A stretch of 64,000 bases of DNA, from NCBI GenBank assembly GCA_900470285.1, contig UCAG01000001.1, positions 186,001 through 250,000 on the forward strand, written 5' to 3'. This DNA is from Hyphomicrobiales bacterium. Its GTDB lineage: Bacteria > Pseudomonadota > Alphaproteobacteria > Rhizobiales > Rhizobiaceae. Both the position numbers and the translations under genes were made by a program. The first letter of the stretch is position 1. Each line of letters starts with the position of its first letter. This document shows positions 8,934-17,120 of the stretch, piece after piece. Under the pieces are notes generated by a model, which worked only from the letters and a program-made list of their open reading frames with translations, was not told where the DNA came from and did no database searches.

Positions 8934-9761
8934 ATGAAGCCAGCAGCACTTGCCGTTTTCAGCCTTGTGCTGAGTGCATGTACATCTGTGGATTATGATT
9001 TTTCAGATGTGAAACCGGCGGCAGGTTCCGTCTCCGGCACAGGAATCGCTCTCCCTTCATCCGGTGCTAAGGCACCGCGCTTCTATGATCGCAAGCCCCA
9101 TGACTATACCGGTAAAACCCCGTGGCATTATCCGGTACATGGCACTGATGTCTCCAAATATCAGGACAAAGTAGACTGGCAGCAAGTGCGCAGCAGCGGC
9201 GTTTCTTTTGTCTTTATTAAAGCAACAGAAGGCGGCGACCGCGTTGATGACCGCTTTGCTGAACATTGGGCAGGCTCACGCGCGGCCGGCATTCCGCGCA
9301 GTGCCTATCATTTCTATTATTTCTGCCGCAGCGCAGCCGATCAGGCGCGCTGGTATATCCGTAATGTGCCGAAAGATCCGGGTGCTTTGCCGCCGGTTCT
9401 GGACATGGAATGGAACCCACTGTCGCCATCCTGTAAACTTCGCCCTGATCCGGCTGTTGTGCGCAAGGAAATGCGTACATTCCTGACCATGATCGAGCGT
9501 CATTACGGCAAAAAACCAGTCATCTATACCACGGTTGATTTCTTCGATGACAATGAACTGCGCAGTTTCAGCGATTATCCGTTCTGGCTGCGCTCCACAG
9601 CCGGTCATCCGGATGAAAAATACGGTCCTCATCCGTGGGTCTTCTGGCAATATACCGGAACAGGTACAATTCCGGGTATCAAAGGCGATGCTGATATTAA
9701 TGTGTTCGCAGGCAATCATGCCCAGTGGAGAAAGTGGCTGGAAAGCAACAAAGTCAGATAA
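8934..9761 (+). CDS. Lipoprotein muramidase of glycoside hydrolase family 25
   Basis: Lysozyme-like enzyme cleaving the MurNAc-GlcNAc bond of peptidoglycan. The 275-residue protein starts with a lipoprotein signal (lipobox LSAC, Cys16), followed by a Pro/Gly/Ser linker. The GH25 barrel covers about residues 66-270, with G-T-D-V-S-K-Y-Q (Asp72) at its start, the FIKATEG strand, the catalytic pair in LDMEW (Asp157, Glu159), KKPVIYTT and the terminal WQYTG and DINVF motifs. Asp19 and Tyr21 follow the lipid Cys; since residue +2 is Thr rather than Asp, outer-membrane sorting is expected. It stands divergent from the minus-strand genes and begins a run of two plus-strand cell-wall hydrolases. Confidence 0.93.
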   Translation: MKPAALAVFSLVLSACTSVDYDFSDVKPAAGSVSGTGIALPSSGAKAPRFYDRKPHDYTGKTPWHYPVHGTDVSKYQDKVDWQQVRSSGVSFVFIKATEGGDRVDDRFAEHWAGSRAAGIPRSAYHFYYFCRSAADQARWYIRNVPKDPGALPPVLDMEWNPLSPSCKLRPDPAVVRKEMRTFLTMIERHYGKKPVIYTTVDFFDDNELRSFSDYPFWLRSTAGHPDEKYGPHPWVFWQYTGTGTIPGIKGDADINVFAGNHAQWRKWLESNKVR

Positions 9762-9919
9762 AATCACGCTTAGTACGTGAATCTGATTTTAACACCTTCT
9801 TTTTCACAAAATGATTATGCAGGACATCACTCAGAAAATTTGAACGCTCTGGTCAAAACCGGTCAGATCAACCAAAACAGACAGGCCTTACTGAGGCCTG
9901 CTGCAGAAAGAACTGAGTT

Positions 9920-11194
9920 ATGTCACGCCCTGCTTCCTTGTCTGCCTTCAGATCAGTTTTTAAACCACTTCTGACTGCTGCTACTCTTCTCTCGACTGCA
10001 AGCTTTGCTTTTGCCACAACGGCAGAGCCTGCAACTCCCTCAACTACACCATCCGCACCGGCAGCAGTTGTAATCGAAAAACCGGCCTGCGGCGGTGATT
10101 ATAATGTCTGGCTTGAAGGCGTTGTCACTGAAGCCAAAGCAGCCGGCATCTCAGACAAGGCAATGACAGAGCTGCATAAAGCGCAGCTTGATGAACGCAC
10201 ATTGAAGCGTGACCGCACGCAAACTGTTTTCAACCTGACCTTTGCCGAATTCTCCAAACGTCTGATTTCCGAACAGCGCCTGAAAAAAGGCCGCGAAAAT
10301 CTCGTGAAATATGCAGATGTCTTCAAAAAGGCCGAAGATACCTATGGCGTTCCGGGGCCGGTGATTGCTGCATTCTGGGGACTGGAAACAGACTTCGGTG
10401 CTATTCAGGGCGATTTTGATACGCTGAACTCGCTCGTTACGCTGGCTCATGATTGCCGCCGTCCGGAGCTTTTCCGTCCGCAGCTGATCGCTTTGCTGAA
10501 ACTGATGGATAAAGGCGTTGTTGATGCCGGCACACAAGGCGCTTGGGCAGGCGAAATCGGCCAGATGCAATTGCTGCCGAAAGATTATCTTGAGCGCGGT
10601 GTCGATGGCGACAATGACGGCAAAGTGGATTTACGCAACAGTGTGGCCGATGCAGTGATGACAGCCGCCCGTATGCTGTCTGAGCTCGGCTGGCAGCGTG
10701 GTGAGCCATGGCTGGAAACTGTACAGCTGACACAGGACCTGCCATGGGAAAATTCCATCCGCACCTATCGTCTGCCACATTCGAAATGGAACGGCTGGGG
10801 CGTAAAGTCTGTAAATGGCAGCGCACTCGGCGCGGATGACGGTGATGCCTCCCTGCTCATACCGATGGGGCGTAAAGGTCCGGCATTCCTCTCCTACCGC
10901 AATTTTGATATTTTCGTCGAATGGAACAAGTCCATCGTTTACGCCACGACCGCTGCCTATTTTGCATCACGTCTGGCTGGCGGCGAGCCGTTCCTGCTCG
11001 GCACACCGGAAGCCGGTCTTTCAACAGAAGAGCTGAAAGAGTTGCAGAACAAGCTCGTTGTGCGCGGCTATGACATGGGTCGAATCGATGGTGTTTTTGG
11101 CACCATGACCAGAGATGCTGTGCGCACAGAACAGCTGCGTTTAGGCATGCCTGCCGATTCATGGCCGACACGTGAATTGCTCGAAAAGCTATAA
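9920..11194 (+). CDS. Lytic murein transglycosylase of the MltB type with peptidoglycan-binding domain
   Basis: Periplasmic GH103 lytic transglycosylase that cleaves glycan strands with formation of 1,6-anhydroMurNAc. The 424-residue product has a signal peptide (to about residue 33), a Thr/Pro/Ala linker, a catalytic domain at about 55-350 and a PG_binding_1 domain at about 365-424 (LQNKLVVRGYDMGRIDGVFGTMT). The catalytic Glu lies in AAFWGLETDFGA; the GEIGQMQLLPKDYLERGVD and SSLGADDGD-like regions fit the MltB/SltB family. It has no lipobox, unlike E. coli MltB. A strong hairpin terminator follows at 11206-11246. Confidence 0.93.
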   Translation: MSRPASLSAFRSVFKPLLTAATLLSTASFAFATTAEPATPSTTPSAPAAVVIEKPACGGDYNVWLEGVVTEAKAAGISDKAMTELHKAQLDERTLKRDRTQTVFNLTFAEFSKRLISEQRLKKGRENLVKYADVFKKAEDTYGVPGPVIAAFWGLETDFGAIQGDFDTLNSLVTLAHDCRRPELFRPQLIALLKLMDKGVVDAGTQGAWAGEIGQMQLLPKDYLERGVDGDNDGKVDLRNSVADAVMTAARMLSELGWQRGEPWLETVQLTQDLPWENSIRTYRLPHSKWNGWGVKSVNGSALGADDGDASLLIPMGRKGPAFLSYRNFDIFVEWNKSIVYATTAAYFASRLAGGEPFLLGTPEAGLSTEELKELQNKLVVRGYDMGRIDGVFGTMTRDAVRTEQLRLGMPADSWPTRELLEKL

Positions 11195-11205
11195 ATTTAG
11201 TGGGA

Positions 11206-11246
11206 TTTTGATGCCGTCTGTAAAAAAATTTACGGCGGCATCAAAA
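11206..11246 (+). terminator. Rho-independent terminator after the MltB-type gene
   Basis: TTTTGATGCCG (11206-11216) pairs with CGGCATCAAAA (11236-11246) and is followed by CTTTTG. It lies 12 bases after the stop codon. Confidence 0.75.
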
Positions 11247-11621
11247 CTTTTGACACCGGACTAACATATTGTATTTTTTACAAATTTAAAATTCTGCACG
11301 GATAGCGAAACCCGACTTCGCCACTGCTTCCAACGCCCTCCCTTGAAATTAGACTTTTCTTTGGCCGTTTATGTCGATAAAATGACACAAACGGGAAATG
11401 TGCTGACACAGTTAAAAAACAGTCAATTTGATCGTCAGACCATGCCTTCTGCATGGGTGGTTAAAAGGACTGGAATTAGCATTTCCGGTTTAGAGTTAAG
11501 AGAAGCGGCTCCGGTATAGTCCGTCAGAACGGACTTTGTCAGGAGTGACTTTCCAGCCTTTGAATGTTGTTCATACGGCATTTGAAAACTGAACTTACAA
11601 CCTGCTTAGGAGGCAATCCAT
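11247..11621. other. Intergenic region, possible structured leader of the 28-aa gene
   Basis: No gene of normal length. A short hairpin (AGTCCG at 11519-11524 with CGGACT at 11530-11535, followed by TTGTC) and a longer-range pairing of CTGGAA near 11470 with TTCCAG near 11550 could form a structured 5' leader for the small gene at 11622. This is a reading by eye, without conservation data. Confidence 0.35.
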
Positions 11622-11708
11622 ATGGGTTTAACGCGTTCAATCAATGCCTTGGTATTTTGCGCAGCTTTTGTTTTTGTCGCAGCAATGATTGTCGGTGTAC
11701 TTCCCTGA
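11622..11708 (+). CDS. Small hydrophobic membrane protein, 28 aa
   Basis: ATG at 11622 is preceded by an excellent ribosome-binding site (AGGAGG at 11609-11614, eight bases before the start). The 28-residue product reads MGLTRSINALVFCAAFVF and continues VAAMIVGVLP before TGA: a basic N-terminus and then one continuous hydrophobic helix of about 20 residues. It is isolated between the MltB-type gene and metF with long flanking spacers. I do not recognise a family. It could be a single-pass regulatory peptide of a membrane complex or the toxin of a type I pair, although no antisense RNA is evident. An overlapping frame beginning at 11564 has no good ribosome-binding site and is Cys-rich, so it was not chosen. 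Confidence 0.6.
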   Translation: MGLTRSINALVFCAAFVFVAAMIVGVLP

Positions 11709-11893
11709 CCTCACATAGTCAGCATCTGAATTTCAGCAGCTGATCTGATATCTGCATTTCGGTTTCACAATCAGAAAAATACAGATTACAGTTTTAATAA
11801 GAGACATTTTGCAGGCATCACTTTTACAGATACTACCGGCATTCTCGGCATTCCGCAAAAGTAGATAAATCAAGTCCTGTCATTTTTAAAAAC

Positions 11894-11929
11894 AAAAGCC
11901 CTGCGGAAGCATTTTCCGCAGGGCTTTTT
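11894..11929. terminator. Bidirectional terminator between the 28-aa gene and metF
   Basis: AAAAGCCCTGCGGAA pairs with TTCCGCAGGGCTTTT. It is flanked by T-runs on the plus strand (CTTTTTCG) and, read on the minus strand, by TTTTGTTTTTAAAAA. It serves metF on the minus strand and possibly the small gene on the plus strand. Confidence 0.85.
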
Positions 11930-11947
11930 CGTTTCATATATATATTT

Positions 11948-12844
11948 TCAGGCCGCTACCGGTGCCCGCACGCCCAGCAAATGACAAATCGCAAAAGCCA
12001 GATCCGAGCGGTTCATGGTGTAGAAATGAAAATCATTCACACCACGTTCAATCAGATCATTCACCTGCTCGGCTGCCAGCGCCGCTGAGACCAGCATATG
12101 TGTTTGCGGATCATTCTCCAGTCCGTCAAAACGGTCTGCCAGCCATGCCGGTATGCGTGCCCCTGCACGCTTTGAGAAATTTGCCACCTGTTTGAAATTA
12201 TGGATCGGCAAGACACCCGGAATAATCGGAATGTAAATTCCCGCACGACGCACACGCTCCACATAACGCTCATAAAGATCATTATCGAAGAAGAACTGTG
12301 TAATCGCCCGGGTCGCACCATTATCGACTTTGCGTCGCAGCATCTCAATATCGGTTGCAAAATCCGGACTTTCCGGATGTTTTTCCGGATAGGCAGAGAC
12401 GCTGATATCAAAATTAGCAATCGATTTGAGACCTGCCACCAGATCGGCACCATTCTGATAGCCGCCTGGTGTCGGCTGATAGGCTTCACCGATACCGCTT
12501 GCAGGGTCACCACGCAGTGCCACAAAGCGCGTCACACCTAAAGACGCAAAGGAGCGGACGATAGAATTAACCTCTTCCTTGGTCGCATCCACACAGGTCA
12601 GATGCGCGGCAGGCGTAATGGACGTTTCTTTAATGATACGGGCAATGGTTTTATTGGTGCGCTCACGGGTAGAACCGCCCGCACCATAGGTCACCGAAAC
12701 AAAAGCCGGATTAAGCGGCGCCAGACGCGTCACAGTCTCCCAGAGACGCTCTTCCATCTCCTCGGTTTTCGGCGGGAAAAACTCGAAGGACACACGGATC
12801 GGATGCGCGCTCTCGGAACGGCGCTGCTGGCCAAAACTAGACAT
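11948..12844 (-). CDS. metF: 5,10-Methylenetetrahydrofolate reductase MetF
   Basis: FAD enzyme that reduces methylene-THF to 5-methyl-THF, the methyl donor for methionine synthase. The 298-residue protein shows the family blocks VSFEFFPPKT (about 18-27), FVSVTYGAGGSTRERT, the folate/FAD segment VALRGDP, ISVSAYPEKHPES, ITQFFFDNDLY and IPIIPGVLPI. Length is normal. It lies 177 bases downstream of the SahR-like regulator on the same strand, a known pairing for methionine-cycle control, so it is probably in that regulator's operon or regulon. Confidence 0.96.
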   Translation of the reverse strand: MSSFGQQRRSESAHPIRVSFEFFPPKTEEMEERLWETVTRLAPLNPAFVSVTYGAGGSTRERTNKTIARIIKETSITPAAHLTCVDATKEEVNSIVRSFASLGVTRFVALRGDPASGIGEAYQPTPGGYQNGADLVAGLKSIANFDISVSAYPEKHPESPDFATDIEMLRRKVDNGATRAITQFFFDNDLYERYVERVRRAGIYIPIIPGVLPIHNFKQVANFSKRAGARIPAWLADRFDGLENDPQTHMLVSAALAAEQVNDLIERGVNDFHFYTMNRSDLAFAICHLLGVRAPVAA

Positions 12845-13021
12845 CGGAAATCTCCGTTACTCTCTCCGTCATGGAGTGCACCATGAGGCAAAACATTCAT
12901 GGCCACTTCACCATGAAGAAAATCAAAACTGTGCCTGCCCACATCTGAATGATGTAAAGCTAAACATTGGAATGCTACTCAATAATGCCGATGCACCTCA
13001 AAGTGCGCCTCAAAATGTGCC

Positions 13022-14008
13022 TCAGGCAGCATCGGCGATCAGCATTCGCGGATCACGGGCCAGCCACAGTTTAATCACCAGACCGGAAGCCTGTCCGCCC
13101 TGCGGCTCAAGTGCTTCAATTTTCTCCGGCTCCAGCCCTGCTGCTTTCATCCAGCCGGTCATTTGCTCATCACTGAAACCAAGCCGCAAATGCGCATGTT
13201 CGTCACGCAAAAATTCCAGATCATGCGGTGCAAAATCCACGATCAGCAAGCGCCCCTGCGGACGCAGCGCACGGGCAGCCTCACGAATGGCCGATTGCGG
13301 TTCGTCAAGGAAGTGCAGCACCTGATGGATCGTCACCAGATCATAACCGTCGCGGTCAACCGGCAGCGCATATATATCGCCCTGACGCACCTGCGCATGG
13401 GCAACACCTGCCTGATCCAGATTGGTGCGCGCAACAGTAAGCATATCGCGGTTGATATCAATGCCGACACCGCGCACATAAAGCGGGCTGAACATTTCCA
13501 GCAAACGGCCGGTACCGGTGCCGATATCCAGCATAGACTGGAAAGCCTGTTCGCCGACAATACCGCGCAGGGCATCTTCCACCATCGTTTCATCAATATG
13601 CAGCGAACGAATTTGATCCCAGCTTTCAGCATTGGCGCTAAAATAGGCAGTCGCACGTTCGTGACGCTCGGCTTTCACCTGTGCCAGACGTTCCTGATCG
13701 CGCAACAGCAGCGGATCCTGATTGTCCTGCCAGCCGATCAGTGCACGGGAAAGCCCCTGATGGATCGGGGTTTCCGACAAACGGAAATAAGCCCATGACC
13801 CTTCCTGATAGCGGCTGATCAACCCTGCTTCACTCAGCAATTTGAGGTGGCGCGATACACGCGGCTGTGACTGGTTGAGAATGGATGTCAGATCAGAGAC
13901 GGTCAGATCACCGCCCGCAAGCAGCGTCAAAATACGCAAGCGGCTTGGTTCTGCCGCAGCCTTCAGCACTTCCACCATTTCTTCCAGAGCCAAAGGCTTG
14001 CCTGTCAT
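13022..14008 (-). CDS. ArsR-family regulator fused to a SAM-dependent methyltransferase domain (SahR-like)
   Basis: Transcription factor with two domains. Residues 7-80 form an ArsR winged helix (LKAAAEPSRLRILTLLAGGD; recognition helix SQPRVSRHLKLL). Residues about 115-300 form a class I methyltransferase fold with the SAM motif LDIGTGTGRLLE (160-171), GVGIDINRDML and the DLVTIHQVLHFLD block. This architecture occurs beside methionine-cycle genes in alphaproteobacteria, where SahR-type proteins repress the cycle and respond to S-adenosylhomocysteine; use of the methyltransferase fold as the ligand sensor is plausible. There are no paired Cys residues for metal sensing in the helix region. Start chosen at 14006-14008 because GGAG precedes it; the frame is open 48 bases further upstream, across the operator. 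metF lies downstream. Confidence 0.85.
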   Translation of the reverse strand: MTGKPLALEEMVEVLKAAAEPSRLRILTLLAGGDLTVSDLTSILNQSQPRVSRHLKLLSEAGLISRYQEGSWAYFRLSETPIHQGLSRALIGWQDNQDPLLLRDQERLAQVKAERHERATAYFSANAESWDQIRSLHIDETMVEDALRGIVGEQAFQSMLDIGTGTGRLLEMFSPLYVRGVGIDINRDMLTVARTNLDQAGVAHAQVRQGDIYALPVDRDGYDLVTIHQVLHFLDEPQSAIREAARALRPQGRLLIVDFAPHDLEFLRDEHAHLRLGFSDEQMTGWMKAAGLEPEKIEALEPQGGQASGLVIKLWLARDPRMLIADAA

Positions 14009-14028
14009 ACCACACTCCGCATTTAAAA

Positions 14029-14050
14029 CACATAAAGATATGTTTATGTG
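14029..14050. promoter_or_regulatory. Palindromic operator, probably of the SahR-like regulator
   Basis: Near-perfect 22-bp palindrome: CACATAAA at 14029-14036 and TTTATGTG at 14043-14050, with GATATG between (only one mismatched pair in the whole palindrome). It is 20 bases upstream of the regulator's ATG and lies in the divergent spacer shared with the DUF2293 gene. Size and position fit an ArsR-type autoregulatory operator. Confidence 0.7.
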
Positions 14051-14149
14051 ATCCATGCAATCAATGCAACAAAAATCGACAACCAGATATTTTAAAATAT
14101 CTTATTTGATCTAAGCATAAGCCAAGCACACCGCCCGCAGGAGATTATA

Positions 14150-14467
14150 ATGGCCACATCGGCAAAACGCCGCAAAGAGATTGAACTGGCGCTCCGTATA
14201 CTGGCGCCGCGTATCCCCTTCTATGATGCGGAACAGGTGCGGGAAGCAGCCACCGCACCGCATATGCGCAGCCTCACAGCACACAACGCCGCGCGCCTCA
14301 CCCTGCTCGCCTATATCCGCCATACCTATACTGATTACGACAAACTCCGCGATGAAGGACTGGATAAAGACAGCGCGCTTTACTGGATAAATGCGCAAAT
14401 AACAGAAAAGCTCAATGAATGGCACGCGAACAATTTACTGCCTGACAGTAATTACAGTGACCAATAA
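14150..14467 (+). CDS. DUF2293 domain-containing protein, 105 aa
   Basis: Small protein of unknown function conserved in Hyphomicrobiales. DUF2293 features are visible: AAHNAARLTLLAYIRHTYTDYDKL (here starting THN), then the acidic Asp-rich DEGLDKDSALYW and a helical end. There is no signal peptide or membrane segment; it is probably cytoplasmic. A clear AGGAG lies seven bases before the ATG. It is divergent from the SahR-like gene and could share its operator. The 55 bases to the next gene contain no terminator, so read-through into the unknown pair downstream is possible. Confidence 0.75.
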   Translation: MATSAKRRKEIELALRILAPRIPFYDAEQVREAATAPHMRSLTAHNAARLTLLAYIRHTYTDYDKLRDEGLDKDSALYWINAQITEKLNEWHANNLLPDSNYSDQ

Positions 14468-14522
14468 TTTAAATATGTGGGAGAGTAAAAATGTAATTTA
14501 AATCATTAAAAGGATTTTTAAA

Positions 14523-15068
14523 ATGGCATATTTATTCAGAATTAAGAGCCAAACATTTGGTCGCTATATATGGGCTCAGCCGAGCACCTTAGGTAACAAG
14601 TATATTACTCATACCAGTCAAGTAACAACAGGCACAGGCTTTAGTCCGGCAGGTGACTGGGTAACATTTGAAAACCCTACACTGCTCATTGGTGGCGGCG
14701 CATCAGCTTCTCTGAAAATTTTCAATCCCTTTACCGGCTCATTTCTGGGCAATACCGAACAAGGTGTAGCTGTTTCCGGAGCTCCAACGACTTACGGCAC
14801 CGTATCCGGTCTTCTAAATTTCACAACATCTGACACAGCATGTAGCTTTATATTTAAAGCAATAGCTGGATCAGCATATCAAATACTTCTTGACGATCCT
14901 TTAGTTCCAAATAAAGCCGATCTTAAATATAAAGCTATTATTGATATAAATAGTACAAATTTAGGAAGCAATACAAAATCCCCAAGAATAATATTTGTAG
15001 ATAAAAACACTCCTGCTGCATCCGGTACAAGCGATGCATTTGTTTTAGATAATGTTCTTGGGCTTTAA
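14523..15068 (+). CDS. Protein of unknown function, 181 aa, first of a paralogous pair
   Basis: Not recognised. The protein is rich in Ser, Thr, Gly, Asn and aromatic residues and short beta-like segments, without signal peptide, membrane segment or conserved catalytic motif. A central motif IFNPFTGSFLG (residues 66-76) matches IYNPASGSFLA in the neighbour at 15103, and CSFIFKAIAGSAYQILLDD parallels VSFEVVPGQQNVYIINIVND in the neighbour, so the two are distant paralogues. The repeated pattern of aromatic, Gly and Asn would suit a beta-trefoil or other carbohydrate-binding beta fold, but this is only a guess. AAAAGGA lies eight bases before the ATG. Base composition is far more AT-rich than in surrounding genes, with many ATA and AAA codons late in the gene, a sign of acquisition. 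Confidence 0.75.
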   Translation: MAYLFRIKSQTFGRYIWAQPSTLGNKYITHTSQVTTGTGFSPAGDWVTFENPTLLIGGGASASLKIFNPFTGSFLGNTEQGVAVSGAPTTYGTVSGLLNFTTSDTACSFIFKAIAGSAYQILLDDPLVPNKADLKYKAIIDINSTNLGSNTKSPRIIFVDKNTPAASGTSDAFVLDNVLGL

Positions 15069-15102
15069 TATTTATCAATAATAATTATTAAAAGAGGTAA
15101 AC

Positions 15103-15642
15103 ATGTCAATACTTTTCACTTTAAGCAATACATCAAACAATAAAAAATTATTCATTTATGACAATACCGGAAATAATACTTCACTTTTTCAATATGAAGC
15201 TCAATGCAATATAGATACTATTGACGACGCAACAGATAGTGGTCAAATTTTTGCAATGCACAGCACGCCTGCGACTGGAAATAATACATTTACGATTTAT
15301 AATCCGGCATCAGGTTCTTTCCTAGCCAGTTCAGGATTCCAAACAACAGTTCTCACATATACAGGGGAAACAGCTGGTGGAATAACCTTTCTTCCAGCAG
15401 CGGAAAAACTTCCTGTAAGTTTTGAAGTAGTACCAGGTCAGCAAAACGTTTACATTATAAACATAGTTAACGATCTGAATAAAAAATTATACCTCACCTA
15501 TGACGAAGGCTCAGAAGGTGTCAGCTGGCTAGAATTGAACCCGGCCATTCAAGTCGATCCTCCTTTGATCATTACTTGGAAGCTAAATGCGCTTACAAAT
15601 AACTCAATTCCTCCTGCACAAGGCAACATGCCTCCTGCGTAA
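15103..15642 (+). CDS. Protein of unknown function, 179 aa, second of the paralogous pair
   Basis: Not recognised. It shares the IYNPASGSFLA motif (residues 65-75) and the following beta-like segments with the gene at 14523. It starts MSILFTLSNTSNNKKLFIYD, similar in layout to MAYLFRIKSQTFGRYIWAQ of its neighbour, and ends in a Pro/Asn-rich tail. There is no signal peptide. A perfect AGAGG ribosome-binding site precedes the ATG. The gene is strongly AT-rich (frequent AAT, ATA, AAA). It is 34 bases from its paralogue and is followed by a good terminator, so the pair forms a two-gene unit. Sugar-binding, adhesin or toxin-like roles are all possible; none can be supported from the sequence alone. 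Confidence 0.75.
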   Translation: MSILFTLSNTSNNKKLFIYDNTGNNTSLFQYEAQCNIDTIDDATDSGQIFAMHSTPATGNNTFTIYNPASGSFLASSGFQTTVLTYTGETAGGITFLPAAEKLPVSFEVVPGQQNVYIINIVNDLNKKLYLTYDEGSEGVSWLELNPAIQVDPPLIITWKLNALTNNSIPPAQGNMPPA

Positions 15643-15654
15643 ATTATAAAAGAA

Positions 15655-15682
15655 GACCGAATTGCAATTTTGCAATTCGGTC
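15655..15682 (+). terminator. Hairpin terminator after the unknown gene pair
   Basis: Perfect 12-bp stem (GACCGAATTGCA with TGCAATTCGGTC, loop of A and T only), 12 bases after the stop codon. The T-run is weak on the plus strand, so efficiency is uncertain. Confidence 0.6.
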
Positions 15683-15711
15683 ACACTCTAAGTTATTTAG
15701 CATTTAAAATT

Positions 15712-16320
15712 TTAAACATAAAAAACCTGTTCCGGTATCCGCACGGTTATCTTATCCGCTGAATGAACAGCACCTGCCCGCTCTACCCACCCGGTCTGGC
15801 CGCGCAGAAATTTAGCTGCTTTCACAAATGAAAGCGCCGTTGCAACCTCGTTGTCCGCCTGAATATGCTGTGCGATTGAGGTTCCCGCAATTTTGCAAGG
15901 CGCATTAAGCCCGTCCAGCTTCAGAGTCAGGCCGCCGTCAAAAAACAACACCGTACCAGCAGGCAGCAAGGTAAAATCCGGGATATCCTCCACAACAATA
16001 TTGGCACCGATCCACTCCGGCCTGATCGCATCCAGCCCCATTGCTGCGGCAATCTTGTCCAGCTCTTCTACAGAGACCAGAGAGACCTGCCGGTCGTTGC
16101 GGATCGGCGTGCCCCGTTCATACCACGGCTCACGACCTCCGGCCTTACGTGTCATGCCGTAATGGTAATCCCCGACGATACCACCGTGATCACATTGCAA
16201 AACATCAACAGGCTGCGTTACAAAATCCTGTCCTGAAGCAATATAGAGACTACGGACACGACCTGAAATTTTACGCGCTGCGATGCGTTTGCCATGTATG
16301 TTATCAAACAAATCTGTCAT
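15712..16320 (-). CDS. MOSC domain-containing protein
   Basis: MOSC (molybdenum cofactor sulfurase C-terminal) domain protein of the stand-alone YiiM/YuaD-like class; these reduce N-hydroxylated substrates or bind sulfur or molybdenum cofactor. From the ATG at 16318-16320 the protein has 202 residues. Visible are the start of the fold (ISGRVRSLYIA), GIVGDYHYG, RQVSLVSVEELD, PEWIGANIVVEDIPDFTLLPAGTVLFF and the expected Cys in LNAPCKIAG. The start is seven bases after the stop of the Tam-like gene and uses a GGTGAAGG stretch inside that gene as ribosome-binding site, so the two are an operon. An upstream in-frame start would overlap the neighbour without better support. Confidence 0.85.
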   Translation of the reverse strand: MTDLFDNIHGKRIAARKISGRVRSLYIASGQDFVTQPVDVLQCDHGGIVGDYHYGMTRKAGGREPWYERGTPIRNDRQVSLVSVEELDKIAAAMGLDAIRPEWIGANIVVEDIPDFTLLPAGTVLFFDGGLTLKLDGLNAPCKIAGTSIAQHIQADNEVATALSFVKAAKFLRGQTGWVERAGAVHSADKITVRIPEQVFYV

Positions 16321-16327
16321 CGCAATT

Positions 16328-17101
16328 TCAGCCTTCACCACGCACAACGACCATAAATACCCGCGGGAAGTGCAGCAATACCTTACCATCAACAGTCAAA
16401 AGATAATGCTCGGCCAGCCGCTCGGTATATTCTGCCAGATAATCCCGTTGTTCTTCTTCATTCAGCGGATTGAGAAACGGCCGCAAGCCGGTGCTTTTCA
16501 CCCATTCGGTAATCGCCGCATGGCCATCAAGCGGATGATTATAAATTGTGTGCCAGATATCGATATGGGATGCGAATGGTATCAGCGCATCATAATAGGC
16601 ATTTACATTTGGCATTGGCGGCCGCGATGCATTGCTTAACCGCTCAATCCAGCGACTGTCTTTCGCCACTTGCCGCATCATGCGATGGGACGGCTCATTC
16701 CAGTTATCCGGCATTTGCACAGCCAGTGCGGCACCTGATTTCAACCCCTTCAACAGGCGCTGCAAATGCTGGATATGCTCAGGGATCCACTGGAACACCG
16801 CATTGGAAAACAACAGATCAACATCCGCATCCGGTTGCCACTGCGTGACATCGCTTAAATAAAACGGCACATCAGGCAACCGTTTCTGCGCTTTTTCAAT
16901 CATATCCGGTGACGCATCAAAACCGGATAATTGTGCCTGCGGCCAGCGCTTTTTCAAGGCTTCAGTGGAATTACCGGGGCCACAACCAATATCAACAATG
17001 ATTGCAGGATTTTCCAGCGGAATGCGGGCGATAAGATCATTTACCGGCCTTGTGCGTTCGTCTTCAAATTTCAGATATTGCTGTGCCGACCAGTCTTTCA
17101 T
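16328..17101 (-). CDS. tam: Trans-aconitate 2-methyltransferase-like SAM methyltransferase
   Basis: Cytoplasmic methyltransferase of the Tam family, which methylates trans-aconitate, an inhibitor of aconitase. The 257-residue product starts [19 protein letters not shown], the typical Tam N-terminus (the family has W-x-P/A-x-x-Y-x-x-F-x-x-x-R-x-R-P). It shows the SAM motif [37 protein letters not shown] and the C-terminal YLAEYTERL block. Start chosen at 17099-17101, where AAGGGAAG precedes the ATG; the longer open frame upstream runs through a terminator and a repeat and is not credible. It forms an operon with the MOSC gene. Confidence 0.9.
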   Translation of the reverse strand: MKDWSAQQYLKFEDERTRPVNDLIARIPLENPAIIVDIGCGPGNSTEALKKRWPQAQLSGFDASPDMIEKAQKRLPDVPFYLSDVTQWQPDADVDLLFSNAVFQWIPEHIQHLQRLLKGLKSGAALAVQMPDNWNEPSHRMMRQVAKDSRWIERLSNASRPPMPNVNAYYDALIPFASHIDIWHTIYNHPLDGHAAITEWVKSTGLRPFLNPLNEEEQRDYLAEYTERLAEHYLLTVDGKVLLHFPRVFMVVVRGEG

Positions 17102-17120
17102 TGTCTTCCCTTTCTGAAAC

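Noticed and set aside
11564-11740. Frame overlapping the 28-codon gene in another phase
   Set aside because: No suitable ribosome-binding site; Cys-rich, non-hydrophobic product.
12845-13021. Possible SAM riboswitch before metF
   Set aside because: No pairing pattern of SAM-I, SAM-II or SAH riboswitches could be found.
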